Assembly: GCF_005870025.1 (NCBI RefSeq)
Contig: NZ_VATA01000024.1
Coordinates: forward strand, 35,896 to 99,895
Direction of reading: 5' to 3'
Length of the DNA stretch: 64,000 bases
Origin: Poseidonocella sp. HB161398
Lineage (GTDB): Bacteria; Pseudomonadota; Alphaproteobacteria; Rhodobacterales; Rhodobacteraceae
Shown: positions 44,994-54,704 of the stretch, in pieces
How positions within the stretch are numbered: position 1 is the first letter of the stretch
Layout of the letters: each line of letters opens with the position of its first letter
Notes under the pieces: model-generated
The model's database searches: none
Seen by the model: the letters and a program-made list of their open reading frames with translations, nothing else
Told to the model about the DNA's origin: nothing
Position numbers and translations under genes: made by a program

Positions 44994-47383
44994 TCCGCTG
45001 GAGTGCCGCCGCGCTCCTGTCGCACTGGCGGCGGCATCCGGGGCAGCTTGCCACGCTGCTTCTGGGCCTGGCGCTGGCCACGGCGCTCTGGACCGGGGTG
45101 CAGGCGATCAATGCCGAGGCGCGGGCGAGCTATGACCGCGCGGCCTCTGCGCTGGCGCAGTCGGACCTGCCGCTGATCGTGCCGCGCGAGGGCGATAGCC
45201 TGGCCGTCGCCGACTATGTCGCGCTGCGCCGTGCGGGCTGGCAGGTGGCGCCGGTGATCGAGGGGCGGCTGCGCCTGGCCGACGGTTCGGCGCGGCTCGT
45301 CGGGCTCGATCCGCTGACCGCGCCGGCCCTGCCCGGAAGCGGCGGCGAGACCGACCCGGCCCGCGCGCTGCGCGATTTCATCTCCCCGCCCGGAGAGCTG
45401 CGCGGCCATCCCGAGACCCTGGCCGAGCTGCCCGCGGAGACGCCGGGACGGCGGGTCGCGACCGAGGCGCTCTCGCCCGGCACGCTGGTCGCCGATATCG
45501 GCACCGCGGCGCGGCTCCTGGGGATGGGGGACCGGGTGACGCGGCTTCTGGTCCTCGCGCCGCCGGGCCCGGAGGTTCCGCCGCTGGAAACGATCGCCCC
45601 CGGGCTGCGGGAGGCGCCGCCGTCGCCCGGGACCGACATCCGCGGCCTGACCGGCAGCTTCCACCTGAACCTGGCCGCTTTCGGCATGCTCGCCTTCGCG
45701 GTCGGGCTCTTCATCGCCCATGGCGCCATCGGCCTGGCCTTCGAGCAGCGCCGCGGCGCGATCCGCACGCTGCGCGCGCTTGGCGTGCCCTTTTCCACGC
45801 TCGCCGCCGTGCTGGCGGCCGAGGCGCTGGCGCTGGCCCTGGTTGCGGGCGCGGCCGGGGTGGCGATGGGCTACGTCCTGGCGCTGGCGCTCCTGCCGGA
45901 TGTGGCGGCGACGCTGCGTGGGCTCTACGGCGCGCCGGTGGCCGGCAGCGTGGCGATCCGCGCCGAGTGGTGGGCCGCGGGGCTCGGCATGGCGCTCCTC
46001 GGCACGATGCTGGCCTCGGCGCAGTCGCTCTGGCAGCTCAGGCGCCTGCCGCTCCTTGCAGCGATGAAGCCGCGGGCCTGGGCGCTGGCCTCGGATGCGG
46101 GGCAGCGGCGGCTGGCGCTGGCGGGGCTGGTCCTTCTCTGCGCGGTGCCGGTGGCGCTGCGCATCGGCGGGCTGGCGGCGGGCTTCGCCGCGCTTGCCGG
46201 GCTTCTCCTTGGCGCGGCGCTGATCCTGCCCGCGGCGCTTTCCGCCGCGCTCGCGCTGGCGGCGCGGGGCGCGCGCTCGGCGCTTGGCGAATGGCTCTGG
46301 GCGGATGCGCGCCAGCAGGTGCCGGGCCTGTCTCTGGCGCTGATGGCGCTGCTCTTGGCGCTCTCGGCGAATATCGGCGTCTCGACCATGGTGGCGAGCT
46401 TCCGCGCGACCTTCGAGGGCTGGCTCGACCGCCGCCTCGCCTCCGAGCTCTACCTCTCTTTCGACAGCGCCGCGCAGGCGGCGGCCTGCCTGCCGGGGAT
46501 CCCGGCCGAGGCGGTGCTGCCCGTCACCCGCGCTGAGGCCGATCTGGGGGGCGCGCCCGGGCTCTTCTACGGGATGGCGGACCACCCGACCTACCGCCGC
46601 GACTGGCCGCTGATCGCGGCGGTGCCGCAGGTCTGGGACCGGCTGGTCGCGGGCGAGGGTGTGCTCGTCAACGAGCAATGGGCGCGCGGCGCGGATCTGG
46701 CGCCGGGCGGCCGTGCGCAGATCGACGGGCGCGGCTGGGAGGTGCTGGGCGTCTATGCCGATTACGGCAATCCGCGACGCCAGGCGATGGCCGGGCTCGA
46801 GGCCTTCCGCGCGCTGCATCCCGGGCTGGAGGAGACGCGCTTCTCGCTGCGGATCTCGGGCGATCCGGCGGCGGAGGCGGCGCGGCTGGTCGCGGCGGGG
46901 CTGCGCCCCGACCAGGTGACCGACCAGCAGAGCCTGAAGGCCGAGTCCCGCGCGGTCTTCGAACGGACCTTCGCCGCGACCGACGCGCTGAACCTGCTGA
47001 CCCTTGCCGTGGCGGGCGTGGCGATCTTCACCTCGCTCCTGACGCTGCAGGCGCTGCGGCTGCCGCAGGTGGCACCGCTCTGGGCGATGGGGCTGACGCG
47101 GCGGCGGCTGGCGGCGCTCGACCTGGCGCGGGCGGGGCTGCTGGCGCTGGCGACGGCGCTGCTGGCGCTGCCGGTCGGGTTGGCGCTGGCCTGGCTGCTG
47201 CTTGCCGTGGTCAATGTCGAGGCCTTCGGCTGGCGCCTGCCGATGCGGCTCTTCCCGGCGGACTGGCTGCGGCTGGGGCTCCTGTCGCTGGCCGCGGCGC
47301 TGCTGGCCGCGCTCCTCCCGGCGTTGCGGCTGGCGCGGGTCAGCCCGGCGCGCCTGCTGAGGGTCTTTGCCGATGCCCGCTAG
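44990..47383 (+). CDS. FtsX-like ABC permease (fused AttF/AttG-like)
   Basis: 797 residues from GTG 44990. The first helix is GQLATLLLGLALATALWTGV. Periplasmic domain one covers about 45-215. An FtsX core of three helices lies at about 220-400 (LAFEQRRGAIRTLRALGVPF, AMKPRAWALA). A second periplasmic part follows, then a C-terminal FtsX core (TLQALRLPQVAPLWAMGLTRRRLA). It probably represents a head-to-tail fusion of two permease units. It partners the upstream ATPase. Its 3' end overlaps the next start by 11 bp. Confidence 0.88.
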   Translation: MIRWSAAALLSHWRRHPGQLATLLLGLALATALWTGVQAINAEARASYDRAASALAQSDLPLIVPREGDSLAVADYVALRRAGWQVAPVIEGRLRLADGSARLVGLDPLTAPALPGSGGETDPARALRDFISPPGELRGHPETLAELPAETPGRRVATEALSPGTLVADIGTAARLLGMGDRVTRLLVLAPPGPEVPPLETIAPGLREAPPSPGTDIRGLTGSFHLNLAAFGMLAFAVGLFIAHGAIGLAFEQRRGAIRTLRALGVPFSTLAAVLAAEALALALVAGAAGVAMGYVLALALLPDVAATLRGLYGAPVAGSVAIRAEWWAAGLGMALLGTMLASAQSLWQLRRLPLLAAMKPRAWALASDAGQRRLALAGLVLLCAVPVALRIGGLAAGFAALAGLLLGAALILPAALSAALALAARGARSALGEWLWADARQQVPGLSLALMALLLALSANIGVSTMVASFRATFEGWLDRRLASELYLSFDSAAQAAACLPGIPAEAVLPVTRAEADLGGAPGLFYGMADHPTYRRDWPLIAAVPQVWDRLVAGEGVLVNEQWARGADLAPGGRAQIDGRGWEVLGVYADYGNPRRQAMAGLEAFRALHPGLEETRFSLRISGDPAAEAARLVAAGLRPDQVTDQQSLKAESRAVFERTFAATDALNLLTLAVAGVAIFTSLLTLQALRLPQVAPLWAMGLTRRRLAALDLARAGLLALATALLALPVGLALAWLLLAVVNVEAFGWRLPMRLFPADWLRLGLLSLAAALLAALLPALRLARVSPARLLRVFADAR

Positions 47384-48437
47384 GATCACCCGCCGCCGCG
47401 CTCTGGCGCTCCTGTCCTGCGCCGCCACGCCCGCCATGGGGCAGGGCTTCGCCGGGCTCGGGCAGGATGCAGAAGGCTTCGCGCTGCCCCGGCCCGGCAA
47501 GGTCTTCCGCTTCCCCGAGGATCACGGGCCGCATCCGCGCTTCCGCATCGAATGGTGGTACGTGACCGCCAATCTGCAAACCCCCGACGGCGCGCCGCGC
47601 GGACTGCAATGGACGCTCTTCCGCTCGGCGCTGGCGCCGGAGGAGCGCCCCGGCTGGGCCTCGCCGCAGATCTGGTTCGCCCATGCCGCCATGACCGGGC
47701 CCGACCGCCATCTGGTGGCCGAGCGCCGCGCCCGCGGCGGTATCGGCCAGGCCGGGGCCACCGCCGCGCCCTTCGAGGCCTGGATCGACGACTGGCAGAT
47801 GACCGGCCATCCCGGCGCCGATGCGCTCGACCGGCTGAGCCTGCATGCCGCGGGCGAGGGCTGGTCCTACGACCTGGAACTGTCGGCGGAGGGCCCGCTC
47901 GTCTTCCATGGCGAGGACGGCTATTCGCTGAAGCATCCGCGCGGGCAGGCGAGCTACTACTACTCGCAGCCGGGCTACCGCGCCGAGGGCCGGCTGGCCT
48001 GGCCCGGGGGCACGGAGGCGGTGACCGGCCGTGCCTGGCTCGACCGCGAATGGTCATCGCAGCCGCTCGAGGCCGGGCAGACCGGCTGGGACTGGTTCTC
48101 GCTCCATCTCGAGGGCGGGGCGAAGCTGATGGTCTACCGGCTGCGCGATGGGGCGGGCGGCTACACGCCCGGGACCTGGATCGGCCCCGGCGGGCGGGCC
48201 GAGCCGATCCCGGATGGCGAGATCGCGCTGGAGCCGCTCGACTGGACGCGGATCGGCGACAGGCGGCTGCCGACCTCCTGGCGGATCGCGATCCCCGCGC
48301 GCGGGCTGGTGCTGGAGACCCGCCCGGTCAATCCCCGCGCCTGGATGGGCACCGGCATCGCCTATTGGGAGGGGCCGGTCTCGGTCTCGGGCAGCCTCGG
48401 CGGGGAAGGCTATCTGGAGATGACGGGCTATGACTGA
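47373..48437 (+). CDS. AttH-like secreted lipocalin-domain protein (carotenoid 1,2-hydratase-like)
   Basis: 354 residues from ATG 47373, with GAGGG upstream. A TTG two codons earlier is possible. A Tat-like or Sec signal is seen at the N-terminus (ITRRRALALLSCAATPAMG). The AttH/CrtC domain shows FPEDHGPHPRFRIEWWYVT, TLFRSALAP, FAHAAMT, SYYYSQPGY and AWLDREWSSQPL. Related CrtC proteins hydrate carotenoids, but those linked to ABC permeases are more likely to handle lipids at the envelope. Coupled to the preceding permease, so most likely the periplasmic component of that system. Confidence 0.85.
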   Translation: MPARITRRRALALLSCAATPAMGQGFAGLGQDAEGFALPRPGKVFRFPEDHGPHPRFRIEWWYVTANLQTPDGAPRGLQWTLFRSALAPEERPGWASPQIWFAHAAMTGPDRHLVAERRARGGIGQAGATAAPFEAWIDDWQMTGHPGADALDRLSLHAAGEGWSYDLELSAEGPLVFHGEDGYSLKHPRGQASYYYSQPGYRAEGRLAWPGGTEAVTGRAWLDREWSSQPLEAGQTGWDWFSLHLEGGAKLMVYRLRDGAGGYTPGTWIGPGGRAEPIPDGEIALEPLDWTRIGDRRLPTSWRIAIPARGLVLETRPVNPRAWMGTGIAYWEGPVSVSGSLGGEGYLEMTGYD

Positions 48438-48972
48438 CCTCGCGGCGCTTTTCGACGAGGCCTGGCAGATGCTGGAGGACGGGGTCCGCGACCGCGCCGC
48501 CGCCGCGCGCCTGCCGGTGCTGGCAACCGCCGGTCTCAACGGTGGCGCGGAGGCGCGGATGGTCGTGCTCAGGGCCGCCGACCGGCAGGCGGCGCGGCTC
48601 GAGGTCCATACGGATGCGCTCAGCGGCAAGGCGGCCGAACTGGCGGCCGATCCGCGCGCGACCCTCGTCGTCTGGGATCCGGGCGCGGCGCTGCAGCTGC
48701 GGCTGCGGGTGCGCGCGACCCTGCTGCCGGGCGATCCGCAGCGCTGGGAGGCGGTGCCGGGCCTGGCGCGCGCCGCCTATGGCGGCACCCCGCCGCCGGG
48801 CACGCCGCTGGGGCAGCCCTCCGACTGGCAGGCCGCGCCGCGGATCGAGCGGCATCTGGCGCTGCTTCTCGATCTCGAGGCGCTCGAGGTGCTGCATCTG
48901 GGCGTCGCGCTCCACCGCCGCGCGCGGTTCGAGGCGTCGTCCGGCTGGCAGGGGCACTGGATCGCGCCCTGA
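48430..48972 (+). CDS. pyridoxamine 5'-phosphate oxidase-family flavoprotein
   Basis: 180 residues, start overlapping the AttH-like stop by 8 bp. The split-barrel FMN-binding fold shows as LPVLATAGLNGGAEARMVVLR and VHTDALSGKAAEL, with DPRATLVVWDPGAALQLRLR in the third strand and a C-terminal VALHRRARFE. True PdxH residues are not all present, so it is better called PNPOx-like, perhaps a general flavin oxidoreductase or heme/F420-binding protein. Probably the last gene of the ABC operon. Confidence 0.82.
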   Translation: MTDLAALFDEAWQMLEDGVRDRAAAARLPVLATAGLNGGAEARMVVLRAADRQAARLEVHTDALSGKAAELAADPRATLVVWDPGAALQLRLRVRATLLPGDPQRWEAVPGLARAAYGGTPPPGTPLGQPSDWQAAPRIERHLALLLDLEALEVLHLGVALHRRARFEASSGWQGHWIAP

Positions 48973-49083
48973 CCGGGAAGATGATAGCCCGATCTTAACC
49001 ATGCGCGCCTAGCAAGGAAGCGTAGTCAGGAGCGACTCGGCATGCGCTCCGGTAGACAGTTCGCGTATCCAGAAGGACGCCCC

Positions 49084-50100
49084 ATGGCAGAGATTTCCCA
49101 CATTCCCGGCGCGATTGCGCCCGGCTTCTCCTTCAACTGGGACAGCATTCCCGAATATGTCCTCGGGGTCACCTGGGAAACCTGCGAAGGGCGCGGCGTC
49201 GCCTCGATCCTGGAGCATTACGGCGAGGCGGCCATCCTGCGCAGCCCGTCGCGGGTGCTCTCGGGATCGCGCGCCATCCTGTCGGAGGCGCTCTCGGGCC
49301 TGGCGGAATTCCCCGACCGGGAGCTTCTGGGAGAGGACGTGATCTGGCACGCGACCCCCGCGGGCAAGGACATCGCGGCGGGGTTCCATGCCTCGCTCCG
49401 GCTCAGCGCGCGGGGCACCCATCTGGGCGAGGGGCGCCATGGCGCGGCCTCCGGCCGCCGCTGCCACGCGCGCATCCTGACCGACATGTGGTGCGCGGAG
49501 AACCGCATCCACGACCTGTGGATGGTGGAGGACAGCGCGGCGCTGGCGGCGCAGCTCGGGCTCTCGCCGCGGGCGGTGGCCGAGCGTCTGATCGTGGCCG
49601 AGGGCGGGCCGGAGCGCTGCGTCACGCCGCTGACCCCCGACAACGATCCCGAGGGCCCCTATTTCGCCCGCGGCAACCGCAGCGCGCCGGGCGAGGAGCT
49701 CGAGGATCTGCTGCGCGAGCTGATGAACGGCGCCTTCTCGATGATCCCCGACCGCTACGACCGCGCCTGCGAGCTGCATTATCCGGGCGGCGTGCCGGAG
49801 CAGGGGCACCGCGCCGCCGACCGGTTCTGGCTGGGCCTGCGCTCGGCCTTCCCCGGCGCCGCCTTCCGGGTGGAGCATGTCAGCGGCATGGAGACCGACG
49901 GCCAGATGCCGCGCGCGGCGCTGCGCTGGTCGCTCTACGGCCGCCATGACGGGCCGGGGCTCTTCGGCGCGCCGACCGGCTGCTATGCCTATGTGATGGG
50001 GATCACCCATGCCGAGTTCGGCCCGCGCGGGCTGCGCCGGGAATGGACGCTGATCGACGACTGCGCGATCTGGAAGCAGCTGCTGCTGGCCGCGGCCTGA
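49084..50100 (+). CDS. SnoaL-like/NTF2-fold protein with two tandem domains
   Basis: 338 residues from ATG 49084 (AAGGA upstream). The first NTF2-like unit (about 20-150) has the WETCEGRGVASILEHYGEAA start. The second (about 210-330) has LMNGAFSMIPDRYDRACELHYPGG and later FPGAAFRVEHVSGM and LRWSLYGRHDGPGLFGAPTG. It resembles SnoaL-like polyketide cyclase-fold proteins often annotated as nuclear transport factor 2 family. No cyclase substrate is implied. It is the last intact gene before the transposase graveyard. Confidence 0.78.
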   Translation: MAEISHIPGAIAPGFSFNWDSIPEYVLGVTWETCEGRGVASILEHYGEAAILRSPSRVLSGSRAILSEALSGLAEFPDRELLGEDVIWHATPAGKDIAAGFHASLRLSARGTHLGEGRHGAASGRRCHARILTDMWCAENRIHDLWMVEDSAALAAQLGLSPRAVAERLIVAEGGPERCVTPLTPDNDPEGPYFARGNRSAPGEELEDLLRELMNGAFSMIPDRYDRACELHYPGGVPEQGHRAADRFWLGLRSAFPGAAFRVEHVSGMETDGQMPRAALRWSLYGRHDGPGLFGAPTGCYAYVMGITHAEFGPRGLRREWTLIDDCAIWKQLLLAAA

Positions 50101-50299
50101 CAGCCGGCGCCGTGTCCTGGCGTCGTCCCGCAGCGTCCGGCCCGGTCCGATTGCCAGCGCCGGGGCCGCAAAGGGGCGCCGGGCGACCATTGCCCGGGCG
50201 GGCGAGGCCGATCAAAGGCAGCCGGGCCTGCCGCGATGCCGGAGCCATCCCGTATGACCGCCCCGTTCTGCTGCGGAAACGAGCTTAACATGGCTCGTA

Positions 50300-51395
50300 G
50301 CTCGTAGCCGGAAGATGACGGTGGCAGCGAGAGCGATTGCCGACATGAAGACGAGCGGGCACCCGTCATAGCGGGTCGCCACGCGCCGCCGATCTTTGAG
50401 AGAGCTGATACTGTTGAAAAACCCCAGGTGCGGTCGAGAGGGGCCCCGAAGTTGGAACCTTGTTCCCAAGCTTGGCTGAAGAAGTCGGATATCGAAGCAT
50501 TTGCGCCCAATCGCGGAACGTCTTCCCTCGAGTTGAAGGTCCGCGGGCAGAGTTGCGAGTTTTTCGACAGCATCGGCTGAACACGCATGCGATACGGTGG
50601 CGGCGCTTTTAGCGGCGTTTGCCGCGGGGGATCGCCAGCTTCGGGCCCGTCAGGGAAGGGGGGCACATCTGAATCTCGAGCGCGTCCAGAGCGTTGCGGT
50701 ACCAACCGGCGTTCGCCAAGCCATTTGGACGGATGGCGCGGCGGGGCTCACTATCAGCGGTCCGCAACCGGCCACTCCGCGTCCGGCAAGGAGGCCCGCG
50801 AAGCCGCTGCTCCCTCGCCGCCGCGCATCCGCTCTCCTGCAGAGAATTGCGCGGCGATGTCCCGAGAGGATGGCCCTCCGTCAGGTGGAAGCCGATCGAC
50901 CGCCCGAGAAGGTCGGCAGCGGCAAGCAGTTTCGAGTTCATGTCGCCACTTCTCGCGGAAACGGGCCTCGCGCATTGGTCCCTGTTCCTCTCAGCCTGTC
51001 TCGCCAACCGTCCGCGCTGCTCGTTTGGCGGGAAAATGATCCACTGGGGCGATTGCACTCGCCGGGAGCCCCGGACGCCGTCCGCTGGGCCTTCAGGAAA
51101 GCCGCGTCGATCAGAACGGTCTTCGTCTTCCGGCCTTTTAAGGTCGATCCGTCCATGATCCGGGCGAAGACGCCCATTCGGTTCCGGCGGATCCAGCGGT
51201 TGTGCAACGTCTTGTGCGGGCCGTGCGACGAAGTCGCGTCGCGCCAGTGCACGCCGTTGCGAGCGAGGAAGTCAGCTCTGCGCAGCATCCGCCGGTCATC
51301 GCCCGGGTGGTGACCGCGCGTCTCGGGGAGTTCGGAAGATCGGCAAATGATCCGGAGGAGTTTTCGCCCGACGCAGAAATGGTCCGGGTTCATCA
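50300..51395 (-). pseudogene. decayed IS5-family (IS427-group-like) transposase
   Basis: Read leftward, fragments in different frames follow the order of an IS5/IS427-type transposase. An N-terminal DDRRMLRRADFLARNGVHWRD with GPHKTLHNRWIRRNRMGVF comes first. Then come a catalytic-Asp segment TKTVLIDAAFLKAQRTA (near 51100), NSKLLAAADLLGRSIGFHLTEG (near 50930) and ANAGWYRNALDALEI (near 50700). A C-terminal SLKDRRRVATRYDGCPLVF plus SAIALAATVIFRL (near 50340) ends it. Several frameshifts and stops separate them, so it is inactive. Inverted terminal repeats were not confidently located. Confidence 0.82.
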
Positions 51396-51869
51396 GGTTC
51401 GGCGAGCAGTTGAACCGCCTTACTCAGTCAGCCGCAACGGGTCTTTCATCATGCAACTCCAGCAAACGTCCTGACTCACGCCTCGCCGAAGAAATCAATG
51501 TTTCTCGTCTCTGAGGGTCCGCCATGCTCTCTTCGGCGTCGCTGGTGTCGTGGGAACTAGCGAAGCTTCGACGCCGTCGACGGAGGGATCCCGCGGGGAC
51601 GGCACGGTGCCGATCATGGTGGAGGCGGCCTTTAGAGCAGATCGCCTCCAGAGGCGCGGTGCAGCCTGCGTTTGCCATCGGGAGAGCCGGCAGGGTCGGG
51701 GTGCTGGCGCCAGGCTGAACCGAGGGATGCCGCCGATGGCCAGACCGGTGATGCGGCTCCGCACGCTCGTGTTGAGCGGGGGCGCCCCATCACCGGTCCG
51801 AGGGCCGCGCCCCGGGCGGCGATGCGGACCTGTTGCACGGGATGATTGGCTTCGCCGCGGAACGGCCGA
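51396..51869. other. non-coding spacer between two transposase remnants
   Basis: No frame resembles a gene. It lies between the minus-strand IS5 remnant and the plus-strand IS256 remnant and may be part of either element. Confidence 0.45.
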
Positions 51870-53120
51870 TGGCATTCGGGCGACTGGTCGTCCATCCGCC
51901 GGATCGACGGCAGCGGGAAGGAGGTCGGTGCCAGAGTCGGGGCCGTATGCGACGAGAAGAGCTGCAGCCGGATCGCGCAACGCAACGGCTGTCGCGACCG
52001 GGACTGGCAGACCTGTGGCAGCTGCATCGTGTTGCGCACCCGCGCCTCCGGACCGGTTCCTGCCTCCGGTCCCTCCTCGCGCTGCGGCGGTGGGCGGGCA
52101 AGGCGCTGACCGCCGCCATCCAGGCGGCCTGCGGTCACGGCGGCCCGACGCGGGCGATGGGCGGCACCGGGATCACGAAGAGCCAGGTCAGCCGGCCCTG
52201 CGCGGAGATTGGCGCATGGGTGGATGCCGTCCTGACGGGGCCGATCGAGGGGAAATGGCCCTTCGGCGTGGGAACGGCTCCGCCGGAGCCCTTCCTCTTC
52301 CGCCCCGGCTCATGGATCGGCGCGACCTGTCTCAAGGTACGCAAGGGCGGGCGCGCCGCCGTCGGGCTCGAATCAACAGCGCCTTCGCTGGGGGCCTGTT
52401 CGCACCCGCCGCGATGGTGACGGCCGCGGACAGCCGCCATGATTGCGCCACCGGTCCGAGCCCGATGGCAGGCGGGCGGGCGCAAGGTCCTGGGCATGGC
52501 GATCGGCGCGTGCTCAGCGAGGCTGTTCAAGGTCGTGCACGGGGCTTTCGCGGCGCCACCGGCGCCACGGTTCCAATTCATCCCTGCGCGATCTCGTGCG
52601 CCGTGTCCTCGGCGGCGCAAAGCTGGTGATCTCCGGCGGGCTTGAGGGCATCACGGCCGCGACCGCACGGCGGCTCTCCGCCACCTGGCAGCGCGGCCGC
52701 GTGCATTTCGTCCATGGCGCGAAGAGCCTTCGCCGGGGGCCCTCATTGCCTCGGCCTTCGCCCAGACCGGGCGCGCCGCCGCCAGGGTCCAGCGGCGCCT
52801 CGCCGTCGGCCGGAGGCGCCGCGAGCTAGCCGAAGCGCGCCATGCCCATGGACCGGACGGAGGAGGACGTGCCGGCCTGCATGAGCTTCCGGGCCCGGCC
52901 CCGAGCCAGGCGTCACGGCACGACCCCGATCGCGCGCCCGAATGGCGAGATCGGGCGGCGTCCGGGCATTCCTTCGGACCGGCGGCCGTCAGGCCCTCGC
53001 TTGTCGACGAGGCCGCGATCCGCAGGCTGGAAGGAGCGAGCCTGATGGAGCTGGCCGGGGAATGGACGAGGCAGCGCGCCAGCTGCATGGCGCTGGAAAC
53101 GCCCGCGCCGGTCTGCGCCG
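51870..53120 (+). pseudogene. decayed IS256/Mutator-family transposase
   Basis: Plus-strand pieces in shifting frames match the order of an IS256 transposase. AQRNGCRDRDWQT (~51980) is followed by KALTAAIQAACGHGG and GTGITKSQVSRPCAEI (~52170). Next come GPIEGKWPF, WIGATCLKVRKGGR (~52340) and GRRKVLGMAIGA-like residues (~52490). Then LRDLVRRVLGGAKLVISGGLEGI (~52590), SATWQRGRVHF (~52690), EEDVPACMSF with PNGEIGRRPGIP (~52870-52960), and AIRRLEGASLMELAGEW near 53020. Frameshifts are numerous, and an extra ~60 bp containing a dispersed short repeat lies at ~52520-52585. Confidence 0.85.
52540..52582 (+). repeat. short dispersed repeat, copy 3 (inside the IS256 remnant)
   Basis: It reads CGGGGCTTTCGCGGCGCCAC then CGGCGCCACGGTTCCAATTC, about 85% identical to copy 1 at 11483-11524 over the core. 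It interrupts the transposase similarity between the KVLGMAIG and LRDLVRR blocks, which argues for mobility of the repeat or for an event during decay. Confidence 0.6.
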
Positions 53121-53459
53121 ATGTCCCCGCAGCCTGCCTGCGGAAGGCGGAGACTGGCCAGCCCGGCCCGCAAGCCGACGCGAGGCCCGTCGCGAGCTGC
53201 GAGGATCACAGGCCAGATCTTGCCGGCCACTGCCGGGCCGTCCCGCGCGGGCGATGAGGGAAGGTTCCAGGCGGTGTTCCCGATCGGCAGAGCGCGACCC
53301 GTCGGCCGATTGCCGAGCCTCGCGCAATGGAGGGTCCGGGGGCAGGGGCCGGTGTTCCGCGCCGCTCGAACGCGGCGGGATGGCGCGCTGGGAGGGCGGG
53401 AAAAGCGGCATTGCGGCGCCTGCGGAGGGCGGAAGGGCGCGATGTGGTGGTCATGACGC

Positions 53460-53488
53460 TGGAAAAGCGGGGCTCCTTGCGCTAGAAT
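53460..53488 (+). promoter_or_regulatory. candidate promoter upstream of ftsW
   Basis: TAGAAT (53483-53488) is a good -10. TGGAAA (53460-53465) 17 bp upstream is a poor -35. It lies 46 bp before the ftsW ATG and just after the transposase remnants, where the upstream half of the division cluster would normally supply transcription. Confidence 0.3.
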
Positions 53489-53534
53489 CGCCTTCAGACC
53501 CGGAAAACCGGGCTGGGCAGACAGGCAGGCATCC

Positions 53535-54704
53535 ATGACCGAAATGGTGTACGGCGCAGCGCCAGTGGTGCGCGGCGATCCGATGATTCCCCGCTGGTGG
53601 CGGACCGTTGACCGATGGTCGCTGATCAGCATCATCATCCTGATGGGCATCGGCCTGCTTCTCGGCCTCGCCGCCTCGCCGCCCCTGGCCGAGCGCAACG
53701 GGCTCGAACCCTTCTGGTACGTGAAGAAGCAGCTGATGTTCGGCACGATGGGGCTGATCGCGATGATCGCCGCTTCGGTCATGCCGGTCATGACGATCCG
53801 CCGCTTCGGCATAATGGGCTTCGCGCTCTGCCTGGCCGCGCTGCTCCTGCTGCCGGTCTTCGGCACCAATTTCGGCAAGGGCGCCATCCGCTGGTACTCG
53901 CTGGGCATCGGCTCGGTGCAGCCCTCGGAATTCATGAAGCCCTGCTTCGTCATCCTCTCCGCCTGGCTAATGGCCGCGGCGCACCAGATCGACGGGCCGC
54001 CGGGCCGCTTCATGAGCTTCTGCGTCGCCGTCTTCATCGTCGGCACCCTGGCGCTGCAGCCGGATTTCGGCCAGGCCTCGCTGATCGTCTTCTCCTGGGG
54101 GGTGATGTACTTCGTCGCCGGCGCGCCCTGGTGGATCCTCTTCGCGGTGGCCGGGCTGGTCGTCGCCGGGGGCGTGACCGCCTACAACCTCTCGAGCCAC
54201 TTCGCCGGGCGGATCGACGGCTTCCTCGCCACGACAGTCGATCCGACCAGCCAGATCGGCTATGCCTCGAACGCCATCCGCGAGGGCGGCGTCTTCGGCG
54301 TCGGCCTCGGCGGCGGCGAGGTGAAATCGACGCTGCCCGACGCCCATACCGACTTCATCATCGCGGTCGCGGCCGAGGAATACGGGCTGATCCTGGTGCT
54401 GGTGATCCTCGCGCTCTACGCCACTGTCGTGCTGCGCTCGCTCCTGCGGCTTCTGCAGGAGCGCGACCCCTTCGTGCGCATCGCCGGGACCGGGCTGGCC
54501 TGCGTGCTGGGCATGCAGGCGGCGATCAACATGGGGGTCGCGGTGCGGCTCCTGCCGACCAAGGGGATGACGCTGCCCTTCGTCTCCTATGGCGGCTCCT
54601 CGGTGATCGCGGCCGGGCTGACCGTGGGGGCGCTGCTGGCGCTGACCCGCAAGCGGCCGCAGGGGCGCATGGCCGACGTGCTGGCGCGGGCGGACCGTCC
54701 GTGA
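53535..54704 (+). CDS. ftsW: FtsW, septal peptidoglycan glycosyltransferase (SEDS family)
   Basis: 389 residues with about ten helices. It polymerises lipid II at the septum together with FtsI. SEDS signatures are [23 protein letters not shown] (catalytic Asp), [18 protein letters not shown], and the C-terminal [16 protein letters not shown]. The first ~30 residues are a cytoplasmic extension. The ribosome site is weak. It is the first intact gene after the insertion-sequence remnants. murD and mraY, which normally precede it, are missing from this location. The stop overlaps murG (GTGA). Confidence 0.97.
   Translation: MTEMVYGAAPVVRGDPMIPRWWRTVDRWSLISIIILMGIGLLLGLAASPPLAERNGLEPFWYVKKQLMFGTMGLIAMIAASVMPVMTIRRFGIMGFALCLAALLLLPVFGTNFGKGAIRWYSLGIGSVQPSEFMKPCFVILSAWLMAAAHQIDGPPGRFMSFCVAVFIVGTLALQPDFGQASLIVFSWGVMYFVAGAPWWILFAVAGLVVAGGVTAYNLSSHFAGRIDGFLATTVDPTSQIGYASNAIREGGVFGVGLGGGEVKSTLPDAHTDFIIAVAAEEYGLILVLVILALYATVVLRSLLRLLQERDPFVRIAGTGLACVLGMQAAINMGVAVRLLPTKGMTLPFVSYGGSSVIAAGLTVGALLALTRKRPQGRMADVLARADRP

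Noticed and set aside
47373..48437. Assignment as carotenoid hydratase crtC
   Set aside because: Linked to an ABC transporter with no carotenoid genes around, so AttH-like is the safer call.
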